In this document: piece after piece, positions 36,175 to 45,280 of the stretch
Layout: every line of letters starts with the position of its first letter
Position numbering within the stretch: position 1 is the stretch's first letter
Assembly: GCA_012960505.1 (NCBI GenBank)
Contig: DUBC01000048.1
Span: forward strand, 1 to 64,000
Source of the DNA: Verrucomicrobiales bacterium
GTDB lineage: Bacteria > Verrucomicrobiota > Verrucomicrobiia > Verrucomicrobiales > DEV007
Length of the DNA: 64,000 nucleotides
Direction of reading: 5' to 3'
The notes under the pieces: generated by a model
Databases searched by the model: none
Told to the model about the DNA's origin: nothing
What the model saw: the letters and a program-made list of their open reading frames with translations, nothing else
Program-made: the position numbers and the translations under genes

Positions 36175-36894
36175 CTAATTTTCTTTAAATAAAGAGCCTT
36201 TTAATTCAAGGTCATCAAAATATTTTTTCGAAACCATATAGGAATTCTTGGGGTCAGAGTCCTTATAATCTTTGGGCCGCCGAATTTTCTTTCCTATAGT
36301 TTGATCTTCAGGAAACGACTCAGCTATTTTTATTTGCGTCCCTTCATCTACCAATGCGAAAAATTTTGGAGCCACATTCTTATGAATACGCAAACAGCCA
36401 TGCGTTCTCGGAACAGGATGAACGTATCCAGTATGAAATCCGTACCCGGTCTTAAACTCCACCCAACAGGGCATAGGATAACCTACATATTTTGATTTAG
36501 ATGGCGTATTAATTCGCTTCCCGGATCGAATATCATTGCCTCTAACATGAAACCCATAAGTATTAGATCGCTTTCTGGGTAATTTATTAAATGCCTTATA
36601 TGTCCCAATCGGAGTTGGAGTATCTTGCCTACCAATACATGTTGCTGTCACTAAAAGAGGCTTCTCTCCCTCCATCACATATATTGCAGAATTGCTTAAA
36701 CTCACCTTAACACTTACTGCATTTTTATTTTTTGGCTTATAAGCCAAGCAATTATAGGATCCTTGTTCAAAGCTATTGCAGTTAGTGTTTAAAAAACTCA
36801 CCGCCACTAAAACAACCATTGTATAAAACACTTGGAAGTTTTTATGAATCTTAGACTCTGTATTACTCAAACTAAAAATCTGAAACCGGCACAT
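36175..36894 (-). CDS. L,D-transpeptidase (YkuD family)
   Basis: These enzymes make 3-3 cross-links in peptidoglycan or attach lipoproteins to it, acting in the periplasm. The 239-residue protein has the catalytic motif GYVHPVPRTHGCLRI with Cys167. Before it, TPIGTYKAFNKLPRK and YGFHVRG are typical of the domain. The N-terminus is hydrophobic around residues 26-37 (MVVLVAVSFLNT) and is followed by Cys39, which may be a lipid-attachment site; starting at Met26 (ATG at 36819) would give a more ordinary lipoprotein signal. It is five bases upstream of ispH, so the two may be co-transcribed. Confidence 0.88.
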   Translation of the reverse strand: MCRFQIFSLSNTESKIHKNFQVFYTMVVLVAVSFLNTNCNSFEQGSYNCLAYKPKNKNAVSVKVSLSNSAIYVMEGEKPLLVTATCIGRQDTPTPIGTYKAFNKLPRKRSNTYGFHVRGNDIRSGKRINTPSKSKYVGYPMPCWVEFKTGYGFHTGYVHPVPRTHGCLRIHKNVAPKFFALVDEGTQIKIAESFPEDQTIGKKIRRPKDYKDSDPKNSYMVSKKYFDDLELKGSLFKEN

Positions 36895-37040
36895 GTTTTA
36901 ACTATATTTGAAAACAACATTAAAAATGTTAAGCGCTTTCTAATAATTGACAATAAGTAAACACTTCATAAGTCTAATTAATAGCTTAATTAAGCGACCC
37001 TTTATTTGTGTTTCATTTTTATAAAGTGACTGGTTAAAAT

Positions 37041-38078
37041 TCAGACACTATTTTTTGGCCGACTAAAATCCTCCAATGTATTTTCTATAAAAGGCACCAT
37101 CTTATCAACTCGACCTCTACATTTATGACGCTTTGAAACCGAATGATTTGGAGGCCCATTGGGAAATTCCTTTATTAAAGCAACCATTAAATCAACTAAA
37201 TCTTCGACATCTTTAAGTTTAACATATTCCAAATCTATTTTCCCGTCTTTGTTACAGTTATGATAATTTCCTAAAGGAACTGAAATGCCGGCAGCCTTAA
37301 TTCCAAATGCCGATAAAGCTGATGCCTCACATGCACCGCCATCCAAAAGTGCCCGTTGAACTGGAATTTCATGTTTTTTCCCTGTCAGAAGAATTGATTC
37401 AGTTGCATCATTATCAAAAATAGTAATTCTATCCCCAACTCTACATATAGGCCCTTTCCCCATTGAAGAATCACCTACCGGAACACTAGTCTCGATAGAA
37501 ACGAAACATGAATTACTTGTAAACGGCCATTCCTCAGCAAGCTTTGTTGCACCTACAAACCCAACTTCTTCTGACCGAGTAAAAACTGCGCCAAATGATT
37601 CTTTATTTTGAGCAACATCTAAATGCTTAATTAAGGAAACTATTGCTGAGCACCCCACTAAATCATCACATGCCCTTGATCTAATTTCATCATTAGAAAT
37701 CGCAAAAGAAGGCAAATCCCACATGGCAAAACGACCAAATTCCTTAATAGGAAACTTAGTTTCCAGATACGAATCGGGAACACCCCCAAGAAAAACGAAT
37801 TTATCTCTATATTTACTATTAGAAAAATCTCCACAGTTAGAATTTGGCAATTCAACAAATCCCGGATGATCCATATGCGCCCCAAAAATCCATTTAGGCA
37901 CCTTGTTATCTGGCCCCACTATGACAATGAGATTGCCAAAAGAATCCCTTTCTATCCGAGCCGAATGGCAAGATTCAAGCAAACTTTCAATTACTCCTAA
38001 AACATGATATTCATGAAAGGGTGCAGTCGGAGTATTTAAAATCGACTCTAGAACTATTGTAATTTCACTACTATCCAT
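37041..38078 (-). CDS. M42-like zinc peptidase
   Basis: A 345-residue relative of the M42 aminopeptidases, more divergent than the one at 2445. Metal-site motifs are in order: FGAHMDHPGF (about 64-73), RSRACDDLVGC (about 132-142), FTRSEEVGFVGA (catalytic Glu pair, about 160-171), SIETS (about 189), and VPLGNYHNCN (near 270) for the last ligand. GGACEASALSAFG is also typical. Between the first two motifs there is an unusual stretch with PDSYLETKFPIKEFGRF. The C-terminal 30 residues are rich in basic residues. It is divergent from the acyltransferase gene with only 28 bases between starts. The substrate is unknown. Confidence 0.87.
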   Translation of the reverse strand: MDSSEITIVLESILNTPTAPFHEYHVLGVIESLLESCHSARIERDSFGNLIVIVGPDNKVPKWIFGAHMDHPGFVELPNSNCGDFSNSKYRDKFVFLGGVPDSYLETKFPIKEFGRFAMWDLPSFAISNDEIRSRACDDLVGCSAIVSLIKHLDVAQNKESFGAVFTRSEEVGFVGATKLAEEWPFTSNSCFVSIETSVPVGDSSMGKGPICRVGDRITIFDNDATESILLTGKKHEIPVQRALLDGGACEASALSAFGIKAAGISVPLGNYHNCNKDGKIDLEYVKLKDVEDLVDLMVALIKEFPNGPPNHSVSKRHKCRGRVDKMVPFIENTLEDFSRPKNSV

Positions 38079-38106
38079 CCAATGTATTTAACTTTCGATT
38101 AGTTAG

Positions 38107-39090
38107 TTGAACATGAAATCCTCTGCCAAGCAATTTCGTTATTACATAGAATGGATTGCTCTAAATTGCATGAAATTCATCATCCCGTTAATTCCTCGTA
38201 CATTACTGCTTCCTATTGCCAAAAGCCTAGGGACAACTGCGTACATATTCGACCGGCGAGGAAGAAAAACTGGAATTGCAAATATTCAATCAACAAACGA
38301 ATTAAAGGGCATTTCTGATTCGAATGCTGCTGAGCTTATACTAAAAAGCTACCAGTCCTTTACTCTAAGCATGTGTGACCTTTTTTGGGCTTCAAATATA
38401 AATGAAACAAATTATTCAAAATTTATCCAAGTCGAATTTGAAAATAGAGAAGCATGTGAGAAGGCTCGACAAAATGGCGCGATATGGGTGACCCCCCATT
38501 ATGGAAACTTTGAACTCATTAGCCTTGTCATGGGATTCTATAAAACAAAATTCACAGTTGTTGCACAAGATTTTAAGAATCCGCGATTAACTGAAATTTT
38601 TAAGCGTGCCAGAGAACATAGTGGGCACAAAGTTATTTCTTCTAAACGGGCTATGGTCAGATTATTTAAAACTTTAAAATCAGCAGAAAATGTGGCTTTC
38701 CTTACTGATCTAACCGTACCCCCGGGAGCTGAATCGATTCCTATACGTTGCTTTTCTCTAATAACATCAGTTACCAGACTCCATGCATTCTTGCACAGTA
38801 AAACTAATGCCCCGATTATACCGGGAATTTCGATTCCTTGTTCAGACGGAACTTACATTATGAAAGTTTTGAGCCCGCTCGATATACCTGATGGATGCGA
38901 TGAAACTGCAATAGCACAGAAATGCTGGGACATTTTTGAACCTTATATACGTGAATTTCCTGAACCTTGGCTTTGGATGTATCGCCACTGGAAATACAAG
39001 CCAAGAGAGACTGTTAATGAGAATTATCCTTACTATTCACATACCTCCAAAAAATTTGATGCTTGGATCAAAGAATCAAAAAAAAACTAA
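38107..39090 (+). CDS. LpxL/HtrB-like lipid acyltransferase
   Basis: This 327-residue membrane-associated enzyme resembles the late acyltransferases of lipid A synthesis, which move an acyl chain from acyl-ACP to a lipid A precursor. The catalytic HxxxxE is TPHYGNFEL (His near 138). It is preceded by the hydrophobic N-terminal part ([19 protein letters not shown]) and followed by [19 protein letters not shown] and [16 protein letters not shown], both at the expected positions. Its presence fits a Gram-negative outer membrane. The substrate (lipid A or a phospholipid) is not certain. Its stop overlaps the stop of ftsH on the other strand by four bases. Confidence 0.87.
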   Translation: MNMKSSAKQFRYYIEWIALNCMKFIIPLIPRTLLLPIAKSLGTTAYIFDRRGRKTGIANIQSTNELKGISDSNAAELILKSYQSFTLSMCDLFWASNINETNYSKFIQVEFENREACEKARQNGAIWVTPHYGNFELISLVMGFYKTKFTVVAQDFKNPRLTEIFKRAREHSGHKVISSKRAMVRLFKTLKSAENVAFLTDLTVPPGAESIPIRCFSLITSVTRLHAFLHSKTNAPIIPGISIPCSDGTYIMKVLSPLDIPDGCDETAIAQKCWDIFEPYIREFPEPWLWMYRHWKYKPRETVNENYPYYSHTSKKFDAWIKESKKN

Positions 39091-41138
39091 ACGCCCACAG
39101 GCGCTAAATCTCCAGGATTTACACCCTCATCCAGCGAATCATCCTCATCTTTTTTTGGCGATTTAACTTTATGATTATCAAAATCCGGCGGGACAGGGCT
39201 TGGAGGAGGGTCGCCCATCTCACCATCTTCCATTAAATCTTTAATGTGATTTGCATTCAATGTTTCAAATTCCAATAAAGCATTGGCGATAAGATCTAAT
39301 TCTTCTCTATGACTTAAAAGCAACTCTCTAGCTTTATTATATGCAGTATCAATAAAGCGTTTAACTTCATTGTCGATTTTCTGGGCAGTACCTTCAGAAT
39401 AAGATCTAGAAGCGGTCATGTCACGAGCAAGGAATGTATGCTCTTGATGGTTTCCATATTCCACCATTCCTAGGTCATCACTCATTCCCCACTGACATAC
39501 CATTTTCCTTGCTATATCAGTTGCCATTTTAATATCCCCACCAGCTCCATTAGTTACATCTCCAAAAACTATCTCTTCCGCTACTCGACCACCCATTGCT
39601 ACCACTAAATGATCAAGCATTTCAAATTTACGCTGAGTGTATTTATCTTCTTCAGGCAAGAACATTGTCACTCCTAAAGCCGGACCTCTTGGTATTATGG
39701 TAACCTTGTGTAACGGATCTGTATACTCAAGCAATTCATTCAAAATAGCATGACCTGCTTCATGATAAGCAGTGTTCTCTTTTTCTTTTTCGCTCAGAGC
39801 CAAACTGCGCCTCTCTCTCCCCCACCGCACTTTATCTCTAGCCTCTTCAAGTTCATCCAATGTTATAGCTTTAAGCCCTTGTCTTGCAGCCATAAGAGCC
39901 GCTTCATTAATCACATTCGCCAACTCTGCCCCTGAATATCCTGGCGTGCCCCTCGCAATAACCTCCAAATCGACTCCCTCAGACATCTTAACCTTCTTGG
40001 CATGTACTTCTAAAATTGCATGCCTCCCACGAACATCAGGTAAACCTACAGTTACTTGACGATCAAAACGACCAGGACGAAGCAATGCTGGATCTAATAC
40101 GTCAGGTCTATTAGTTGCAGCAATTATTATTACTCCTTCTTGGGTTTCAAATCCATCCATTTCAACCAAAAGTGCATTCAAAGTTTGTTCACGCTCATCA
40201 TGCCCTCCACCCAGGCCATGCCCTCGGTGCCTTCCAACAGCATCAATTTCATCAATAAATATTAAGCATGGGGCATGCTTTTTGCCCTGTTCAAACATAT
40301 CACGTACCCGTGAAGCTCCTACTCCAACAAACATTTCAACAAAATCAGAACCACTAATACTGAAAAAAGGAACATCAGCTTCACCTGCAATTGCTCTGGC
40401 CAATAAAGTTTTTCCAGTGCCTGGAGCACCAATCATCAAAACTCCTTTTGGTATCTGTCCGCCTAATCTTTGGAACTTTTTGGGATCCTTTAAAAAATCA
40501 ACCAGCTCTGAAACCTCTTCTTTTGCTTCAGTAACTCCTGCGACATCTTTGAATGTTACTTTTTTGTTATCCATGCTAAGCATCTTTGCTTTGCTCTTAC
40601 CAAAACTCATTGCCCCGCGCCCAGCCATCTTCATCTGTTGGCGGAAAAAGAAATATAAAATAAGCAGAATTAAAATAATTGGAAGTATGGCTATGATTAA
40701 TGATCCGAAAGCATTACTTACATATTTGGGGGTGTACTGAAGCTCATTATCTTTGAGAAGTTTAATCAGTTCTTCTTTTTGGAAATCAATGTTGACTGGA
40801 ACTTCAATTTTTACCTTCAGTGATGAATCTTCAGGCTTCTGACCCTTTTCCATTGACCCTTTTCTATAAGCAATGAGCATTTCTTCAGAGCTGTCTTGTG
40901 TTCTGACTAACTCCAAAGGAACTTCGTCATTAATGATGTTTCCATCTTTTAGCAACTGTTCAAATGCTGGCCACGTTATTCGCTCACCCTTAGTGCTACT
41001 TTTAAGTGAAAAAGCACTGAAAATAATTGCAAAAGCGATTCCGATAAAAAGGAGCCCTCTTATATTAAATGAAGATTCATTCCCCTTTGGGTCATTGGGA
41101 TTTTTCTCTGGTTGTTGGCTTAATTTCTTGTCTGACAT
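39087..41138 (-). CDS. ftsH: ATP-dependent zinc metalloprotease FtsH
   Basis: FtsH is a hexameric inner-membrane protease that degrades misfolded membrane proteins and regulators. The 683-residue product has two transmembrane helices (about 29-45 and 146-165) bordering a small periplasmic domain. The AAA module carries Walker A GAPGTGKT (237-244), Walker B LIFIDEID, the second region of homology [17 protein letters not shown], and the pore loop FVEMFVG. The zinc site is YHEAGHAI (near 459). The C-terminal tail is acidic and proline-rich ([14 protein letters not shown]). The periplasmic domain is somewhat longer than in E. coli FtsH (644 residues). Confidence 0.97.
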   Translation of the reverse strand: MSDKKLSQQPEKNPNDPKGNESSFNIRGLLFIGIAFAIIFSAFSLKSSTKGERITWPAFEQLLKDGNIINDEVPLELVRTQDSSEEMLIAYRKGSMEKGQKPEDSSLKVKIEVPVNIDFQKEELIKLLKDNELQYTPKYVSNAFGSLIIAILPIILILLILYFFFRQQMKMAGRGAMSFGKSKAKMLSMDNKKVTFKDVAGVTEAKEEVSELVDFLKDPKKFQRLGGQIPKGVLMIGAPGTGKTLLARAIAGEADVPFFSISGSDFVEMFVGVGASRVRDMFEQGKKHAPCLIFIDEIDAVGRHRGHGLGGGHDEREQTLNALLVEMDGFETQEGVIIIAATNRPDVLDPALLRPGRFDRQVTVGLPDVRGRHAILEVHAKKVKMSEGVDLEVIARGTPGYSGAELANVINEAALMAARQGLKAITLDELEEARDKVRWGRERRSLALSEKEKENTAYHEAGHAILNELLEYTDPLHKVTIIPRGPALGVTMFLPEEDKYTQRKFEMLDHLVVAMGGRVAEEIVFGDVTNGAGGDIKMATDIARKMVCQWGMSDDLGMVEYGNHQEHTFLARDMTASRSYSEGTAQKIDNEVKRFIDTAYNKARELLLSHREELDLIANALLEFETLNANHIKDLMEDGEMGDPPPSPVPPDFDNHKVKSPKKDEDDSLDEGVNPGDLAPVGV

Positions 41139-41370
41139 GGGATACCTGAAATCGTAAGCATTTGGGCGCTTACATAACTAATAACACAAGCGGCAATCTT
41201 GAGCAATTCGGCTCTTAAGCAATCATAAATTGTGTAATTCGCACAATAATTGGTGGATTTTTACTCTCTAAATAGAGCTAATATTAAAATATTACTCCAT
41301 TACATTAAAATCTGTTCAGTTAGACTCAATAATCACTTCCCTAGACTTCCCAATAGCATTACAAGTTTTG

Positions 41371-41386
41371 TTCTTACTAGTAAGAA
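41371..41386. promoter_or_regulatory. Perfect 16-bp palindrome before the ABCG-type gene
   Basis: TTCTTACTAGTAAGAA is perfectly symmetric and ends 12 bases before the ATG at 41399. The position would let a dimeric repressor block transcription or translation of the transporter gene. No regulator gene is adjacent. Confidence 0.4.
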
Positions 41387-41398
41387 GCGGGAAATGTA

Positions 41399-43564
41399 AT
41401 GCCCAACCCTTTCAGCATAAAATTACTTAACGTAAAACATAGGTATGATCGCACCAATACTGCGATACATTCGTTAAATATAAGCGCTCGGTCGGGGGAA
41501 ATGATTTGCATAATGGGGCCAAGCGGTTCTGGAAAAAGCACCCTTATTAGAATTCTTGCAGGACACTTAAAACCTAGCAACGGGACCATACTTTTTAATA
41601 ACCGTTCACTTTATGATAATCTTCTTAGCCTCAGACCTCATATCTCATACGTACCAGAAGAGGAATCTCATGATCCCTTACTTACTGTTTACGAAAATTT
41701 GTCGTACTCTTCAACAATACGATGCCCCGATTTAAGTAATTCCGAAAGGAAAAAAGCATTGGAATCACTTCTAATCGAAATAGATTTAGATCCCTATTCC
41801 CAAAAGATAGTCGGCAGCGAAGACACTAAAAACCTTTCAGGAGGCGAACGGAAAAGGCTTCATACTGCTATGGATTTAATAAGTAATGCTAATGCTTATT
41901 TTTTTGACGAGCCAACTTCAGGGCTGTCTTCAAAGGATTCAGAAAATGTTTTAAACCTTATAAGAAAAAAATGTGAGGAGAAAATATCGTTTATCAGCAT
42001 CCATCAACCAAGCGCTCGTTTATTCCATCTGTTCGACAAGGCCTTACTGTTAGATAAAGGGGGGAGAATTGCTTTTTACGGAAAGCCGATGGAAATGATT
42101 GAGTACTTTAAAGGTGCACAACAATACTTGCTACATCTTAATCAAAAAAGAAATGACGCCAATAAAACAAACAGTATAAACAACGATATAATTTCACCTG
42201 AATCTATTTTTGATATCTTGGATTTCTCCAAAAAGGCCAACGATGATCTTCCAGAAAATTTTTGGGAAGATCGCTTTATAAAGCAGCGACAATCGTTATC
42301 AAATGAAGCCAAGGATGATCTTCCAATTATTAGCACAACGCAACCAAGCTCTAAAAAACGCTTCGCTCACTTTAAAACTCACATCAGTAGAGCTTTTTTG
42401 AGCAAGATTCGCAATAAGGGAAGTCTAGCAACCACATTATTAGTTGCTCCAATTTTAGCGCTGCTAATATCATGTGTCCTTCGCCACTCTGAAACAGAAG
42501 TATATCAATTCGGCAGCTCCTCTCATATTCCTGCTTACATATTCATCACACTAGTGGTGGCCATGTTTCTTGGCCTAACTAATACCTCAGATGAAATAAT
42601 CAGAGATAAGAACCTATTGAAGCGTGAACGCAATCACTCAGCTAGCATTTGGCAATATGTTCTGGCCAAATTCTTAGTTAGTGCGGCGTTTGCATTTTCT
42701 CAATGCTTTATATACCTATCCATAGGAAACGCAATTCTATCGATAAATGACATGTTGTGGATCTATCTTGCATGGACCGTACCTACTTGCTTAGTTGGGT
42801 CATCTTTGGGACTTCTAATCTCGAGCTTAGTTAAATCGACCAAAACAGCACTCAACACAATTCCTCTCGCTCTGATTCCTCAAATAATACTAGGAGGCGC
42901 CTTAATTAATTATGAAGAAATGAATTTTAATTATTCACTATTCAATACAAAAGTAGAGGAAAATCAACGCAGTGAGATGCAAGTGCCCTTTATCTGCAAC
43001 TTCATCCCATTAAGGTGGTCTTATGAATCCTTAATTGTTGCTCAAGACACTCTAAATCCATTAGCTAAAGCAATAGCCGAAATTGAACACCATAAAAAAT
43101 CTCTACTAACTAAAGGGAAACTAACAGAAAAAGAAAAAGAAAAATTAAATCAATACAAAGATGCATACACTGTAGTTTTCGGCATCACTGGAAAAAACCC
43201 AAAAGACATTAAGATTAAAATTGATAAGATTAGAGATGAGTTAATTTCCAACAAATTCGATGCGGACAAATATTACTCTAATAATAATCAGGGCGCACTC
43301 AGCTCCACGGACGCATATCAAAATGGAAAGATACGTGACTTAATTATAAAAGCAGAAATTGATATGCTTGATTATAGAATCCATGAAAACGATAACAAAA
43401 ATAAAGACATTAATGTTTTCTTAGGTAAATCAAAAAAAATATTAGACAAGCAAATCTCTACTTTGCGAATGAATGCATTAGTCCTGCTCTCCTTCACTCT
43501 TGCCATCCTATTTTATTTAAGCCTCATCTTACGGAAACAATCCTTAAAGGTTAAATCCAATTAA
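41399..43564 (+). CDS. ABCG-type ABC transporter (ATPase fused to membrane domain)
   Basis: The 721-residue protein joins an N-terminal ATPase to a C-terminal ABC-2 membrane domain, the order of eukaryotic ABCG half transporters. The ATPase has Walker A GPSGSGKS (40-47), signature LSGGERKRL (about 145-153), Walker B AYFFDEPTSGLSS and an H-loop SIHQPSARLFHLFDKALLL. The membrane part has about six helices, starting with LATTLLVAPILALLISCVL near 345 and ending near 715. A charged, soluble insert of about 150 residues precedes the last helix (KSLLTKGKLTEKEKEKLNQYK). It probably works as a homodimer to export a lipid or drug. It converges with the gene at 43561. Confidence 0.9.
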   Translation: MPNPFSIKLLNVKHRYDRTNTAIHSLNISARSGEMICIMGPSGSGKSTLIRILAGHLKPSNGTILFNNRSLYDNLLSLRPHISYVPEEESHDPLLTVYENLSYSSTIRCPDLSNSERKKALESLLIEIDLDPYSQKIVGSEDTKNLSGGERKRLHTAMDLISNANAYFFDEPTSGLSSKDSENVLNLIRKKCEEKISFISIHQPSARLFHLFDKALLLDKGGRIAFYGKPMEMIEYFKGAQQYLLHLNQKRNDANKTNSINNDIISPESIFDILDFSKKANDDLPENFWEDRFIKQRQSLSNEAKDDLPIISTTQPSSKKRFAHFKTHISRAFLSKIRNKGSLATTLLVAPILALLISCVLRHSETEVYQFGSSSHIPAYIFITLVVAMFLGLTNTSDEIIRDKNLLKRERNHSASIWQYVLAKFLVSAAFAFSQCFIYLSIGNAILSINDMLWIYLAWTVPTCLVGSSLGLLISSLVKSTKTALNTIPLALIPQIILGGALINYEEMNFNYSLFNTKVEENQRSEMQVPFICNFIPLRWSYESLIVAQDTLNPLAKAIAEIEHHKKSLLTKGKLTEKEKEKLNQYKDAYTVVFGITGKNPKDIKIKIDKIRDELISNKFDADKYYSNNNQGALSSTDAYQNGKIRDLIIKAEIDMLDYRIHENDNKNKDINVFLGKSKKILDKQISTLRMNALVLLSFTLAILFYLSLILRKQSLKVKSN

Positions 43565-44223
43565 TTTGAACCCATTACACGACCAAAACCCTTTCTTAAA
43601 CCTAAAGAAAGACTAGTGCTTAGAGGCGTTCTTGATAAAGTTCCTAAAACATGTTCTCCATAAGATGATCGACTGCAGTAAACAGTGAGAACCGACCCCT
43701 CCCAATCTCTAAAATCTGTCGTTGTTGAAACCCCTTCTGTTACTGCATTTTTCATTCCCTGCCGTTCTTGCAGATTCTCTACAGCTAATGCAATTCCTGA
43801 ATTCACAATCACGGGATCAGCGCCAGAATCAACGAGTTCTTTGCCCGCCATGTCCGTAATAAATATACCAGTCAACAAATCTTGGCTATAAGCCCACTTC
43901 ACAAAAGATTCGAGCCTGTCCACTAGTGTAGTGCCTGCTACACTATCAATAAAATCAGGTTCTGCTACGCCTTTTAATTCACTGGACCGCAGCAATCCAC
44001 TGTTTTTGGCACGTTGTTTTATCGCAGCTAACTGTTCTCCTATTTTCTCAAGATCTAATTGAGGAGATTCATTCCCATCAACTGAACTATAAAGAGTATC
44101 ACCAAACAAATTAACTAAAGGTTCTTTGCTCTGATTAAGAATTCCCTTATCAGATTCATCATTTAATTCAGCGCCTAGCTGAGCTAATTCTTCCGGATCA
44201 ATCCAGTAGTCCTTTAACACCAT
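43561..44223 (-). CDS. Small protein paired with ParA, possible roadblock/LC7-like fold
   Basis: I do not recognise this protein with confidence. From the ATG at 44223 it has 220 residues. That start has GGAG eight bases upstream and overlaps the ParA gene by only 26 bases, whereas the longest frame starts at 44286 deep inside it. The first 100 residues are acidic and helical (EELAQLGAELNDE). The C-terminal 120 (SQDLLTGIFITDMAGKEL, then LTVYCSRSSYGEHVLGTLS) have the strand-helix pattern of roadblock/LC7 domains, which serve as platforms for small GTPases and ParA-type systems. Translational coupling with the ParA gene suggests that the two proteins act together. Confidence 0.65.
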   Translation of the reverse strand: MVLKDYWIDPEELAQLGAELNDESDKGILNQSKEPLVNLFGDTLYSSVDGNESPQLDLEKIGEQLAAIKQRAKNSGLLRSSELKGVAEPDFIDSVAGTTLVDRLESFVKWAYSQDLLTGIFITDMAGKELVDSGADPVIVNSGIALAVENLQERQGMKNAVTEGVSTTTDFRDWEGSVLTVYCSRSSYGEHVLGTLSRTPLSTSLSLGLRKGFGRVMGSN

Positions 44224-45010
44224 GATCTTTCTCCATATTTTTAGACAATCCAAGCTTAATTTCAAGCTCTGCTGCAAGTTGATCAAAAGCTACAGCAGCC
44301 GAAACAGGATTCGATGACAGCAAACCTACAGGAACTCCCAAACTACTCGCTCTTAAAAAGACGCTGTCCCTAGGTATTGACGTTTGGAACATTATGCCTG
44401 ATGGCAAGGCTGATCTTAATTGAGATTCAGATTCAACACTTTCACGTTGATGCGGATTTACCATAGTCATTAAAATGCCAGACACGCTAACCTCCGATCC
44501 CCTCCTCCTTATACCCACAATTTTTTTGAGAAATTGAGGAATAGACCGAACCCCTAAAGGTTCAGATTGTTGAGGAATAATAACTGAATCACCTTCCTTA
44601 AGAATATTTGAAGTGATTGCTCCGATACCCGCGGCGGTATCAACAATCACCAGGTCATTATCTTGGCCTCTTAAATTATCAAAAAATATTTTAATTCTGT
44701 CTGACCATTGCGCGTCACTCTGAGCGGACTCATCTAAAAACATCTCGGATTTTCCAGATGTCATTAATTTAAATTCAGCAAGCCTCGTCGGAATAATTAA
44801 CTCCTCAACAGTCTTTATTCCTGCAATCGCATCATAAAAACCATATCGCTCACGAGCTCCACGAGAAAGGGATAACCCCACAGAACCTTGTGGATCAGTA
44901 TCAACCAAAAGGATTCTATGACCACGAGTAGCTAAAGAAAACGATAAATTGATAGCAACTGTAGTCTTCCCAACGCCTCCTTTCTGGCTAGCAATAACAA
45001 GTATAATCAC
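44198..45010 (-). CDS. ParA/MinD-family ATPase without ParB
   Basis: A 270-residue ParA-type ATPase. It begins MIILVIASQKGGVGKTTVAI, with the deviant Walker A KGGVGKTT at about residues 10-17. LLVDTDPQGS follows near 35-44, and DLVIVDTAAGIG near 118 is the Walker B region. Such proteins position chromosomes, plasmids or protein complexes through ATP-driven dimerisation. No ParB gene and no parS-like site (TGTTTCACGTGAAACA) is seen nearby, so a role in placing a protein complex is more likely than DNA segregation. It overlaps the downstream small gene by 26 bases. Confidence 0.9.
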   Translation of the reverse strand: MIILVIASQKGGVGKTTVAINLSFSLATRGHRILLVDTDPQGSVGLSLSRGARERYGFYDAIAGIKTVEELIIPTRLAEFKLMTSGKSEMFLDESAQSDAQWSDRIKIFFDNLRGQDNDLVIVDTAAGIGAITSNILKEGDSVIIPQQSEPLGVRSIPQFLKKIVGIRRRGSEVSVSGILMTMVNPHQRESVESESQLRSALPSGIMFQTSIPRDSVFLRASSLGVPVGLLSSNPVSAAVAFDQLAAELEIKLGLSKNMEKDHGVKGLLD

Positions 45011-45280
45011 AGGAAAATTATTTAGTTAGGGGATAGTTACTGAACATTTGATCGCAACGACCCCAATAGATTCAACATTAATAACAGAAATATTCATGGA
45101 ATGGGCAACTTAATTTAACCTAGAAAAATGCATTTAATATTAAAGGTTCCAATCCATTCATTAATGCACTGTTAATGTCTAATTATCAAACACTGTTGGA
45201 CAACTCCCCATTCCTTGCAATTTTAATGCTCCCCTAATAATAGCTTCTTTATTTAAAGGCTTCCTTATAATCCCAATAAC

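Noticed and set aside
45011..45280. Search for a parS centromere next to the ParA gene
   Set aside because: No TGTTTCACGTGAAACA-like site or repeated palindrome was found in the 270-base gap.
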